Shown one piece after another: positions 9,609 through 17,318 of a stretch of 42,110 nucleotides of DNA (position 1 is the first letter of the stretch; each line of letters begins with the position of its first letter). The translations under genes were made by a program, and so were the position numbers. Below the pieces are notes generated by a model. The model ran no database searches and was not told the DNA's origin. It saw nothing but the letters and a program-made list of their open reading frames with translations. The DNA is taken from positions 1 through 42,110 of the forward strand of contig NZ_AEJC01000393.1 in NCBI RefSeq assembly GCF_000317595.1, given 5' to 3'. Source of the stretch: Streptomyces ipomoeae 91-03. Its GTDB lineage: Bacteria; Actinomycetota; Actinomycetes; Streptomycetales; Streptomycetaceae.

Positions 9609-10871
9609 TCACCCCCCGAAGAGCCCGGTCAGCGTGAGGACGATGAGGAGCGCGTTCAGCGCGACGACGGCCACGGCGGTGGCGTACGTGGTCAGCCGCA
9701 GTACGGTGCTGTTAGCGAACGGGCCCATGAGCCGACGGTCGGAGGTCAGTCGAGCCAGGGGAATGAGGGCGAACGGGATGCCGATGCTCAGCATGACCTG
9801 GCTCAGGACCAGGGCCTGGGTCGCGTCGATGCCGAGGGCCAGGACGACGAGTGCGGGGACGAGCGTGACGGCGCGGCGCAGCAGGAGCGGGATCCGTACG
9901 CGCAGAAGCCCGGACATCACGGCTGCGCCCGCGTAGCAGCCGACGGAGGTGGAGGCCAGCCCGGAAGCGAGGATCCCGATACCGAAGACGAGGCCGACGG
10001 CGGTGCCGAGGGCTCGGGTGATAGCGGCGTGGGCGCCCTGGATGCTGTCGACGCCGGGGATGTCGTACAGGTTGCCCGCGGCGAGCAGCAGTAGCGCGAT
10101 GTTGGCCGAGCCCGCGATGAGCAGGGCGATGCCCACGTCCCAGCGGCTCGCGCCGAGCAGCAGCCGGATCCGGGAGGGGGCCGGGTCGAAACCGTGGCGG
10201 TCGCGGGTGAGCGAGGAGTGGAGGTAGATGGCGTGCGGCATGACGGTCGCGCCCAGCATGCTCGCGGCGAGCAGTACGGTCTGGGCGCCCTCGAACCGGG
10301 GGGCGAGGCCGCCGGCCGCGGCCGTCCAGTCGATGCCGTGGACGACGAGGCCGGCGGTGAAACCGAGGACGATGATGGCCAGCGCTCCCGTCACGACGCC
10401 TTCGAAGGTGCGCTGACCGTGCCTCGTCTGTACGGCGAGGACCCACATCGACACCCCGCCGACGATGAGGCCGCCGAGCGGCAGCGGCACGTCGAAGAGG
10501 ATCTCCAGGGCTATCGCACCGCCGACCACCTCGGCCAGGTCGGTGGCCATCACGACCAGCTCCGCCTGGGCCCAGAAGGCCAGTCGGCCCGCCCGGGGCA
10601 TCCGGTCGCCGAGTGCCTCCGGCAGGCTGCGCCCGAGGACGATCCCCAGTTTCGCCGACAGGTACTGCACAACCATGGCCATCGCGTTGGCGACGACCAG
10701 CACCCAGATCAGCAGGTATCCGTACTGTGCCCCGGCGGAGACGTTCGCCGCGATGTTGCCGGGATCCACGTAGGCGATGGCGGCGACGAAGGCGGGGCCC
10801 AGGAGCCGTGCTGGGTTCGGCCGCGTTCGCGTGGGGGTCCGTCTCGTCCCGGTCACATCGGTCGAAGGCAT
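9609..10871 (-). CDS. mntH: NRAMP-family Mn2+/Fe2+ transporter
   Basis: This 420-residue proton-coupled divalent metal importer has 11 predicted membrane helices. The metal-binding motif of helix 1 is intact (YVDPGNIAANVSAG, DPGN at residues 36-39), as is that of helix 6 (GATVMPHAIYLHSS, with Met-Pro-His). Helix 4/5 residues typical of Nramp transporters (ATDLAEVVGGAIALEILF) are also present. The ATG at 10871 has AGGAG 7 bases upstream. It follows the antiporter by 56 bases, a gap that contains a run of 18 G (C on the coding strand). It may supply manganese or iron to the R2-like di-metal enzyme of the same operon; this is inference. Confidence 0.93.
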   Translation of the reverse strand: MPSTDVTGTRRTPTRTRPNPARLLGPAFVAAIAYVDPGNIAANVSAGAQYGYLLIWVLVVANAMAMVVQYLSAKLGIVLGRSLPEALGDRMPRAGRLAFWAQAELVVMATDLAEVVGGAIALEILFDVPLPLGGLIVGGVSMWVLAVQTRHGQRTFEGVVTGALAIIVLGFTAGLVVHGIDWTAAAGGLAPRFEGAQTVLLAASMLGATVMPHAIYLHSSLTRDRHGFDPAPSRIRLLLGASRWDVGIALLIAGSANIALLLLAAGNLYDIPGVDSIQGAHAAITRALGTAVGLVFGIGILASGLASTSVGCYAGAAVMSGLLRVRIPLLLRRAVTLVPALVVLALGIDATQALVLSQVMLSIGIPFALIPLARLTSDRRLMGPFANSTVLRLTTYATAVAVVALNALLIVLTLTGLFGG

Positions 10872-10883
10872 GGGGCTCCTCGC

Positions 10884-10901
10884 GGGGGGGGGGGGGGGGG
10901 G
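10884..10901. repeat. Homopolymer of 18 G upstream of mntH
   Basis: An uninterrupted G18 on the plus strand (C18 in the mntH mRNA sense) sits immediately 5' of the mntH ribosome site, between the antiporter stop and the mntH ATG. Such tracts are prone to slippage. It could alter spacing or mRNA structure and so tune mntH expression, or its length could be a sequencing or assembly error. Confidence 0.9.
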
Positions 10902-10927
10902 TCGGCAGGACGGTGCCGGGTGCCGCT

Positions 10928-12217
10928 TCAGCGGTCCCCGGTCCGGGTGGCGTACTGGTCGGTGGCGGTGACCCAATCGAGATCGGCCGCCGGGTCCTGG
11001 CCGGGCCGGGGCAGCCGCAGCAGACTCAGCAGAGGGCCTGTCATGAGCGTCGTGACCACGGCCATGACGACGAGGACGGTGTAGAGAGACGCGTCGATCA
11101 GTCCGGCTTGGAGGCCGATGTTCAGCACGATCAGCTCGGTCAGCCCCCGGGTGTTCATGCAGACGCCCACGGCGACGGACTGCCGCCAGCTCAGGCCGAC
11201 GGCCCGCGAGGCCAGGGTTCCGCCGCCGACCTTGCCCAGCATCGCCAAGGCGATCACCACGGCCAGCAGGACCAAGTCCCCACCGCGCAGCGCGCTGACA
11301 TCCACCGACAGCCCGGCGGTGACGAAGAAGATCGGCATCAGGAGTTCCCCGGCACGGTCGACCGGGCCGAGGACGGCGGGGGCCGGGGTGCCGTCGAGTC
11401 GCCGGGGCATGACCAGGCCGAACAGCACCGCTCCGAAGATCGTGTGCAGGTTGAGGGAGGCGGTGGCCCACGCCGAGGCCATGGCCAGCGCTACCACGGC
11501 ACCGACCCACTTCGGCGTGCACAGCCCGTGCCGTGCGCCCCACAGCAGTGCCGGCCGTACCACGAGGAACATCAGCAGGACGTATCCGATGGTGAGCGTG
11601 GTGGTCACCGCCAGGGACCTACCCTCGCCGGAGTGCAGGGCGACGATCACGCCGAGCGTGCTCCAGCCGGCCACGTCCACGACGGTCGCGGCGGCGATGC
11701 TTAGTGTCCCGGGCAGCGTCGGCGTGAGCCCGCGGTCGCGGACGATGCTGATCAGGACCGGAACCGCAGTGATGGACAGGGCGACGGCCAGGTACAGCAC
11801 GAAGGTGAAGGTGCCCAGACCGCCCTCCTGCGGAGCGCTGTCACCGATGACCAGGGCCAGCCCGGCGCCCAGCAGCATGGGGAGCAGAAACGATCCGGCG
11901 GAGATGGTGGCCACACCCCGGGCGGTGCCTCGCAGCAGCCCCAGGTCCATCTCGTAGCCGACCGAGAACATGAACAGCACCAGACCGATCTGGGCCAGCA
12001 CGGACAGGTACGGGATGATCTCGTGGGGGACGACCAGGGTGTCGATCCCGCCGGGCAGGTGGCCCAGGACGCTGGGGCCCATCGCGATGCCCGCGAGGAT
12101 CTGCCCGACGACCGGCGGCTGCCCGAGCCGTCGGGCGAGGCCGCCGAGCAGCACGGCGAGCGCGCTGATCACCGCCACGGCCCCGACGACGTGGGCGACG
12201 ATGGTGTCCTGGGTCAT
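10928..12217 (-). CDS. CPA2 family cation:proton antiporter
   Basis: This 429-residue membrane protein is of the Na+(K+)/H+ exchanger type. About 12 hydrophobic segments are visible, starting with HVVGAVAVISALAVLLGGLARRLGQPPVVGQILAGIAMGP, the standard first two helices of CPA2. The discontinuous-helix region TAVPVLISIVRDRG and the late motif CMNTRGLTELIVLNIGLQAG also fit. There is no RCK/TrkA domain after the membrane part. The ATG at 12217 has AGGAGA upstream and overlaps the stop of the KAS III-like gene by 4 bases, so it is translated with the biosynthetic operon. A role in product export or pH/ion adjustment as self-protection is possible but unproven; several antibiotic clusters carry CPA2 antiporters. 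Confidence 0.9.
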   Translation of the reverse strand: MTQDTIVAHVVGAVAVISALAVLLGGLARRLGQPPVVGQILAGIAMGPSVLGHLPGGIDTLVVPHEIIPYLSVLAQIGLVLFMFSVGYEMDLGLLRGTARGVATISAGSFLLPMLLGAGLALVIGDSAPQEGGLGTFTFVLYLAVALSITAVPVLISIVRDRGLTPTLPGTLSIAAATVVDVAGWSTLGVIVALHSGEGRSLAVTTTLTIGYVLLMFLVVRPALLWGARHGLCTPKWVGAVVALAMASAWATASLNLHTIFGAVLFGLVMPRRLDGTPAPAVLGPVDRAGELLMPIFFVTAGLSVDVSALRGGDLVLLAVVIALAMLGKVGGGTLASRAVGLSWRQSVAVGVCMNTRGLTELIVLNIGLQAGLIDASLYTVLVVMAVVTTLMTGPLLSLLRLPRPGQDPAADLDWVTATDQYATRTGDR

Positions 12218-13281
12218 GCTGTTCTCCTGTGGGGGCGGGACGATGACCACGACGGTGCCGCGAGGATCCGCACCACGGCCGCCGCGATGTTGAGCCCCGG
12301 GCTGATGCCCAGCATCAACAGGTGGTCCCCGTGGGCGAGTTCGCCCGAGCGCAGCGCGTGGTCGAGGAAGATCACCTGGTCGCTCGGCCCCAAGTGGCCC
12401 AGATGACGGCCGAACTCCCAGTTGGACCGGTCGATCCCGATGCCCAGCGTGCGCAGCACACCGTCCTCCATGTGTTGCCGGGAGGAGTGGTTGTAGGCGA
12501 CACGCGTGACGTCCGACACCTCAATGCCGGCCTCGTCGAGCACTTGGTCGATCACCTCGATCCTGGCCTTGATCAGCGGCAGCCAGGGACTCTCGCCGTC
12601 GTCCCGCGCCGTCACGTTCACCTGGAAGTCCGCGATGCGCCGGGCCAGGTCCCAGGCCGCGGCGTCGTCGCGGGACGGGAAGAGCGGCTCCCGTCCGCGT
12701 CCCATCTCCTCCAGTTCCACCACGGTGGTGGAGGCGACGGACAACAGTTGGGCGACGCCCGCGGCACGGGTCAGGACGACCGCCGAGGCGGCGTCACCGA
12801 CGACGAAGTCCGGTGCCAGGCATTGCCACCGGTTGACGTGCGGCATGCTGATGTTGTCGGCGGCAACCGTCATCGCGGCGGCGTCCGGGCCCTGGCCCGT
12901 CAGGAACCCGGCGGCCAGTTCCAGCGCGGCGAACATGCCGTTGCACCCCTGACGCACTTCGGCCGTGGCCAGGCGACCGCCCACAAGGTGGCGTTGCAGG
13001 TACGACTGCGGATACCAGCCGACGGGGCCGTTGTTGTAGTTGTCGGCGTACAGGAGCAGGGAGAGGCCCGTCGGGTCCTGGCCGGACCGGGCGAGTGCTT
13101 GCCGGGCAGCGGCCAGAGCCATATCGACCGGAGGCACGTCACCGGCCACGGCGGCACCGGTGTACCCGGACTCCCGCGCCGGTCCCTCGGCGATCAGTCC
13201 GTCGGCCACCGCTTGCTCGATCGGGACTGTGTCGGGCAGGTGGACGCCGATGCCGCTGATGAAGACGTCGGTCACTTTCAT
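12214..13281 (-). CDS. KAS III-like acyltransferase/ketosynthase
   Basis: This 355-residue thiolase-fold protein of the ketoacyl-ACP synthase III family has a nucleophilic Cys113 in EVRQGCNGMFAALELA and His265 in VAYNHSSRQHM. Where FabH has Asn (GNTS), this protein has HLGHLGPSDQ, putting Asp301 in the third position. The Cys-His-Asp arrangement is typical of CerJ/ChlB3-type enzymes that transfer acyl groups from carrier proteins to small acceptors rather than elongate with malonate. In clorobiocin and coumermycin, KAS III-like CloN2/CouN2 moves pyrrolyl-2-carboxyl between carrier proteins, a close parallel. The likely donor here is the (chloro)pyrrolyl carrier protein of this operon; the acceptor is unknown. 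Its stop overlaps the antiporter start (ATGA). Confidence 0.85.
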   Translation of the reverse strand: MKVTDVFISGIGVHLPDTVPIEQAVADGLIAEGPARESGYTGAAVAGDVPPVDMALAAARQALARSGQDPTGLSLLLYADNYNNGPVGWYPQSYLQRHLVGGRLATAEVRQGCNGMFAALELAAGFLTGQGPDAAAMTVAADNISMPHVNRWQCLAPDFVVGDAASAVVLTRAAGVAQLLSVASTTVVELEEMGRGREPLFPSRDDAAAWDLARRIADFQVNVTARDDGESPWLPLIKARIEVIDQVLDEAGIEVSDVTRVAYNHSSRQHMEDGVLRTLGIGIDRSNWEFGRHLGHLGPSDQVIFLDHALRSGELAHGDHLLMLGISPGLNIAAAVVRILAAPSWSSSRPHRRTA

Positions 13282-13300
13282 AAGGGAATCCCCATACGGG

Positions 13301-14026
13301 TCAGGGCCGTTGCGGCCGGGCCACCACGTAGCAGGCCGGAAGTTTCAGGGGTGTGCCGTCGGCCAGTGTCTCGGTGGTGTGCATGGACAGGCTTCCGCTG
13401 GCGAGGAGTTCGAATCCGGAGGCGGCGAAGACCGCATCCAGCTCGGCCTCTCCCGCCGCCGTCTGCAGCCCGATGCCGAAGTAGGCCGACACACGGTCGA
13501 GCTTCGGCAAGTCATGGCGGCCGATGGTCATGAGGTATGCCATGTAGCGGTAGCTGTCGGGGGTGAGTTCCTGCGCGAACACGGTGCCGCGCGCGCCTGC
13601 GAGCAGGGCCAGCGAATGGATGCAGTTGTCCCGGTCGGCCGGAGCGAGCTGGTGGATGACACCGGACTGGTAGACGTTCACATCACCCAGCTCATCCCGG
13701 AACTCCCGCACGGCCGCCTCGTCCAGGAGGTCCAGCCGTCGGAATTCCACGTGGGGGCCGACGTTGAGCTGTCTGGCCTTGGCCAGCGCGGCCTCGGCGA
13801 TGTCCACGCCCAGCACCCGCCCGAAGTGCCCCGCCAGGTAGGCGGTCTGGGTGCCGTTGCCGCAGCCCACGTCGACCAGTGGCAGCGCGGGGTCCAGGTG
13901 CGGTCCGAAGAGCTGGATGTGGGTGGCCGCGCCCAGCTCCGGCGGACAGTCCCAGAACGCCTCGCTCTCGCGCTGTGGAAGGTCCTGCCAGTAGGCCTCC
14001 CACAAGGGCCCGTATCGGCTTCCCAT
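13301..14026 (-). CDS. Class I SAM-dependent methyltransferase
   Basis: This 241-residue Rossmann-fold methyltransferase has motif I LVDVGCGNGTQTAYLAGHFG (residues 50-69), the acidic loop LGVDIAEAALAKARQL that binds the SAM ribose, and a motif near FRRLDLLDEAAV. The N-terminus (WEAYWQDLPQRESEAFWD) resembles small-molecule methyltransferases rather than rRNA or UbiE enzymes. It lies between the halogenase and the KAS III-like gene in the same orientation, so an O-, N- or C-methylation of the pyrrole product or of its acceptor is likely. The target atom cannot be read from the sequence. Confidence 0.85.
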   Translation of the reverse strand: MGSRYGPLWEAYWQDLPQRESEAFWDCPPELGAATHIQLFGPHLDPALPLVDVGCGNGTQTAYLAGHFGRVLGVDIAEAALAKARQLNVGPHVEFRRLDLLDEAAVREFRDELGDVNVYQSGVIHQLAPADRDNCIHSLALLAGARGTVFAQELTPDSYRYMAYLMTIGRHDLPKLDRVSAYFGIGLQTAAGEAELDAVFAASGFELLASGSLSMHTTETLADGTPLKLPACYVVARPQRP

Positions 14027-14062
14027 CCGGCTGTCCTGCCTTCCTTACACACGGGCTCTGGC

Positions 14063-14085
14063 GGCCCGCTGCGGTGCGGCGGGCC
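14063..14085 (-). promoter_or_regulatory. Intra-operon stem-loop between halogenase and methyltransferase genes
   Basis: GGCCCGC (14063-14069) pairs with GCGGGCC (14079-14085) across a 9-base loop in the 80-base gap between the two genes. It could attenuate transcription or protect one mRNA segment. It is too short to call a firm terminator. Confidence 0.35.
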
Positions 14086-14106
14086 GGTGGTGGGTGTTCC
14101 GGGGTC

Positions 14107-15468
14107 CTAGAAGAGGGCCAGCGCCGAGGACGACGCCTTCAGATTGCCCAGGTGGGAGTGCCAGAGATGGGTCGGATCGGCCTCGACGGCCGCGACGTAC
14201 TCCTTCATCGCGGTCAGGGCCGCGGGCTCGTCGGCGTCGTACACGTCACCCTGGAGCATGCGGATGACGTCCTCCCGGTAGCGAGGGTCGTCGATGAACG
14301 CGGTGAAGAGCACGTTCAGCCGGTAGTACATGGAGATGAAGTCGTACCAGATGTTCACCCCGCGCCGGAGCATGCTGACGTAGTCGTCGAAGCGGGGTTT
14401 GGTGAAGTCGTCGGCTTCGTACGCGGCGATGATGGACTTCGCGGCGAGCCGAGCGCTGTTCATCGCGACACTCACACCGCTGGAGAAGATCGGATCCACG
14501 AAGCGGGCGGCGTCCCCGATGAGGAGCCTGCTGTCGCCGGATATCTCCCGCATGCCGTAGCTGTAGTCGCCCTCGGACTTGAACTTCCGCAGCCGCTTGG
14601 CCTTGCGCAGAGCGTCGCCCAGTTCGGGCCGGCTGCCGACAGCCTTCCAGAAGAACCCCTCCAGGTCGTCCTTGGCCGCCTTGAACCTCTTCTTCTGTGT
14701 GACCACACCGATCGACGTGATGGTCTCGGTGATGGGGATCTGCCAGACCCAGGTGTCCTCCTCGGGCAGGAAGTGCACATGGATGTAGTCGGCGTCCTGG
14801 GGGCGCCGGGCCAGAGACTCGCGGTCCAGGTCCTCGAACCAGGTGTGCACCGCGTACTGGTTGAAGACCGGGTCGTTGACCTTGACCTTGAGCTGGCTGC
14901 CCAGCAGGGTCTGGCGGCCGGTGGCGTCGACCACCATGCGCACCGGGACCTCGGTCCGCTGGTTGCCGATCTTCATCTGGAGCACCGGCCGGTCCGCCCG
15001 GGAGAAGTCCACCCGGTTGACCCGTACTCCCTGGTAGATCCTGGCGCCCAGTTCCTCGGCGTGCTTCAGCAGGACGAGGTCGAACTCGCCCCGGTCGACG
15101 TGCCAGGCGTAGGTGCGGTCGACGCCGGGTTGTTCCCGCTCCTCGTAGGCGATCTCCGCGACGCCCAGCCCGTGCGAGCCCGCGTCGAACTCCATGGTGC
15201 TGGTCGGGCGGGTGTCCGAGGAGGTCCAGGCGGCGCCGTACTTGCGGACGAAGGGACCGTTCTCGATCTTGTCTATGGCGCCGATGTCGTGCAGGACCGG
15301 GATCACGGCCGGCACCAGCGACTCGCCCACGTGTTCCCGGGGGAAGACCTCGCTCTCGAACACCGCGACGGACAGCCCGGCCTTGGCCAGGTAGGAGGCC
15401 AGGGTCGAGCCCGCGGGACCGCCGCCGATGATGCCGACGTCGTAGTCGTACTCGTGGTCACTGTTCAT
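14107..15468 (-). CDS. FAD-dependent halogenase (PltA-like, carrier-protein substrate)
   Basis: This 453-residue flavin halogenase uses FADH2, O2 and chloride to form HOCl for electrophilic chlorination. The FAD motif VGIIGGGPAGSTLASYLAKAG starts at residue 11. The halogenase motif WxWxIP is intact as WVWQIP (240-245). The REHVGESLVP and LLIGDAARFVDPIFSSGVSVA segments are also present. The set of neighbours (prolyl adenylation, carrier, dehydrogenase) is the one used with PltA in pyoluteorin biosynthesis to chlorinate pyrrolyl-2-carboxyl-S-carrier, so that is the likely substrate. The number and position of chlorines are not decidable from sequence. The ATG at 15468 has AAGGAG about 9 bases upstream; upstream in-frame codons lack such a site. 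No flavin reductase is encoded nearby. Confidence 0.9.
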   Translation of the reverse strand: MNSDHEYDYDVGIIGGGPAGSTLASYLAKAGLSVAVFESEVFPREHVGESLVPAVIPVLHDIGAIDKIENGPFVRKYGAAWTSSDTRPTSTMEFDAGSHGLGVAEIAYEEREQPGVDRTYAWHVDRGEFDLVLLKHAEELGARIYQGVRVNRVDFSRADRPVLQMKIGNQRTEVPVRMVVDATGRQTLLGSQLKVKVNDPVFNQYAVHTWFEDLDRESLARRPQDADYIHVHFLPEEDTWVWQIPITETITSIGVVTQKKRFKAAKDDLEGFFWKAVGSRPELGDALRKAKRLRKFKSEGDYSYGMREISGDSRLLIGDAARFVDPIFSSGVSVAMNSARLAAKSIIAAYEADDFTKPRFDDYVSMLRRGVNIWYDFISMYYRLNVLFTAFIDDPRYREDVIRMLQGDVYDADEPAALTAMKEYVAAVEADPTHLWHSHLGNLKASSSALALF

Positions 15469-15524
15469 GACGCAGCTCCTTCGCATACGTGCCACGTGGT
15501 CTGGGGAGGGGAACGCCGGTGGTC

Positions 15525-15797
15525 TCAACCTGAGGAATCCTGGAGGGAGAGCAACAGATCGGCGATGCTTTCCAGGTTCTGGAAGTGCTTCTTGACCATG
15601 TCGGTCGGAGGCACCCGCACGCCCAATTCCTGCCGGACGAAGGCGACCAGCCGGGCCGTTTCTATGGAGTTGAGCAGGCCCCAGTCGAGCAACGGCGTGG
15701 TCGTGTCGAACTGTTCGACGTCTTTGCCGTCAAGTAGTTCGGCGACGACGTAGTCGTTGAGTTTGGACAGGATCGTCGTGCGGTCGAGGTCGGTCAC
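15525..15797 (-). CDS. Peptidyl/acyl carrier protein (PltL/RedO-like)
   Basis: This 90-residue free-standing carrier protein has its phosphopantetheine attachment site at Ser44 in DWGLLNSIETARLV. The four-helix pattern is recognisable: ILSKLNDYVVAELLDG, the Ser helix, LVAFVRQELGV, and QNLESIADLLLSL. It overlaps the adenylation gene by 4 bases (ATGA), so the two are made together, as expected for a cognate pair. It should carry L-proline and then the pyrrole during oxidation and chlorination. A phosphopantetheinyl transferase is not in the window and must act from elsewhere. Confidence 0.9.
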   Translation of the reverse strand: MTDLDRTTILSKLNDYVVAELLDGKDVEQFDTTTPLLDWGLLNSIETARLVAFVRQELGVRVPPTDMVKKHFQNLESIADLLLSLQDSSG

Positions 15798-17308
15798 GTG
15801 TTCTCCTTCTGCCGAGGGGGCGTGAGCGAGGCGAGCAGGCGCGCACGGTCGGTCTTGCCGTTCGCGGTCCGGGGAAGGCTTGCGGCTGCCGACACGGAGT
15901 CGACGATCATGTAGGTCGGCAGCGACGCCGCGCAGTGGGCCTTGAGGGCGAGCAGGCCGGGCGGCTTTGAGTCGCTTGGTACCACGACGGCGTGCAACCG
16001 GGCCTCAAGACCCGTGCCGGTGACGACGACCGCGACGTCGGCAATGCCCGGGTGGGTGCTGAGTACGGCCTCGATCTCGCCGGGTTCGACCCGGTGGCCG
16101 CGGACTTTCATCATGGTGTCCTTGCGGCCCAGGTACTCCAGGTTGCCGTCGGCGTCGTAGCGGCCGAGATCCCCCGTGCGGTAGCCGCCCGGAGGCAGCC
16201 GGTCCTCATCCCAGTAGCCGAGCATGACCGTGGGACCGTCCACGACGATCTCGCCGGTGCCGTCCGCCGCCGTCCCGTCCAGCCTGATGACGTTGCCGGC
16301 GGCGGGTTTCCCGATCGGCAGCGGCCCGGACCGCCGGTCGTCGGCTTCCGTCAGCTGGTACCCGGCGCACACGTTGGTCTCGGTCGGGCCGTACCAGTTG
16401 AACAGCCGCACGCCGGGCCAGGCTGCCCGTAACCGCAGGGCGCTGCCGGTGGGGAAGGGCTCACCGGCGAAGACGCAGACGCGCAGGGCTGGGGGTGCGC
16501 CGGCGTCAAGGAGCCCGCCCGGTCGCATCATGAGCAGAAGCGCTGACGGCACCGAGTACCAGACGGTGATCTTCCGCTCGAAGAGGAAGTCCACCAGGGC
16601 CGAGGGCGCGTGAGCGAGGTCGTCCGGGACCAGGTCCACCGCCGCCCCGGCGTGGAAGGCGCCGTAGAGGTCGAAGACGGAGAGATCGAAGTTGAAGGGG
16701 GCGTGGTTGGCGAGTCGGTCGGCGGCGGACACACCGGTCTCGGCCACGGCCCACCGCACGAAGGCCAGCGCGTTGCGGTGACTCAGGCACACGCCCTTGG
16801 GGTCACCGGTCGAGCCGGAGGTGTAGAGGACGTACGCCGGATCGTCCGGCCGGGTGGGGTGCCACGGTGGCGCGGGCCGGGCGGCGGCCCGTGCCCGCAC
16901 GGTGTCGAAGGTGACCAGGGGCGGTGCGGAAGCGGGCCAGCCCACTGCCGCCGCGGCCCCCGCGCCCGCTTGGTCCGTGACGACGAGGGCCGGTCGCAGG
17001 GTGGCTGCGATCCGGGCCACCCGGGGGGGCGGGTTGGCGGGCGCGAGGGGGCTGTAGACCGCGCCCAGGCGCAGGGCGGCCTGCGTCAGCGCGACGACGT
17101 CGGCACTCTTCGCGGCCCAGATCAGTACCGGGTCACCGGCGGTCACGCCGACGTCGGCGAGCCCGGCGGCGTACTGCTCGGCCATGCGGTCGAGTTCGTC
17201 GTACGACCAGGTCTCGGCGCCCAGGTGAACGGCGGGCGCGTCGGGGGTGGACCGTGCGGCGTCGGCCAGCAGGTGGTGGAGTCCGGCGGGTTCCGGGGGC
17301 GTCCTCAT
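15794..17308 (-). CDS. L-proline (amino acid) adenylation enzyme, PltF/RedM-like
   Basis: This 504-residue stand-alone adenylation domain activates an amino acid as its AMP ester and loads it on the carrier protein. Core motifs are clear: A3 YTSGSTGDPKG (162-172), A5 FNWYGPTETNVC, A7 YRTGDLGRYD, A8 GRKDTMMKVRGHRVEPGEIE, and the A10 lysine in ANGKTD. There is no fused condensation or carrier domain. Proline as substrate is inferred from the neighbours (carrier, proline-type dehydrogenase, halogenase) and from overall likeness to PltF, CloN4 and RedM; the specificity-pocket residues were not aligned. The start ATG at 17308 follows GAGGA; a longer in-frame extension overlaps the dehydrogenase gene and has no domain support. 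Confidence 0.88.
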   Translation of the reverse strand: MRTPPEPAGLHHLLADAARSTPDAPAVHLGAETWSYDELDRMAEQYAAGLADVGVTAGDPVLIWAAKSADVVALTQAALRLGAVYSPLAPANPPPRVARIAATLRPALVVTDQAGAGAAAAVGWPASAPPLVTFDTVRARAAARPAPPWHPTRPDDPAYVLYTSGSTGDPKGVCLSHRNALAFVRWAVAETGVSAADRLANHAPFNFDLSVFDLYGAFHAGAAVDLVPDDLAHAPSALVDFLFERKITVWYSVPSALLLMMRPGGLLDAGAPPALRVCVFAGEPFPTGSALRLRAAWPGVRLFNWYGPTETNVCAGYQLTEADDRRSGPLPIGKPAAGNVIRLDGTAADGTGEIVVDGPTVMLGYWDEDRLPPGGYRTGDLGRYDADGNLEYLGRKDTMMKVRGHRVEPGEIEAVLSTHPGIADVAVVVTGTGLEARLHAVVVPSDSKPPGLLALKAHCAASLPTYMIVDSVSAAASLPRTANGKTDRARLLASLTPPRQKENT

Positions 17309-17318
17309 CGGCGTGTCC

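Noticed and set aside
13879..15753. A 624-codon plus-strand frame across the halogenase region
   Set aside because: It is the complementary shadow of the halogenase, carrier and methyltransferase genes, all of which have clear motifs on the minus strand.
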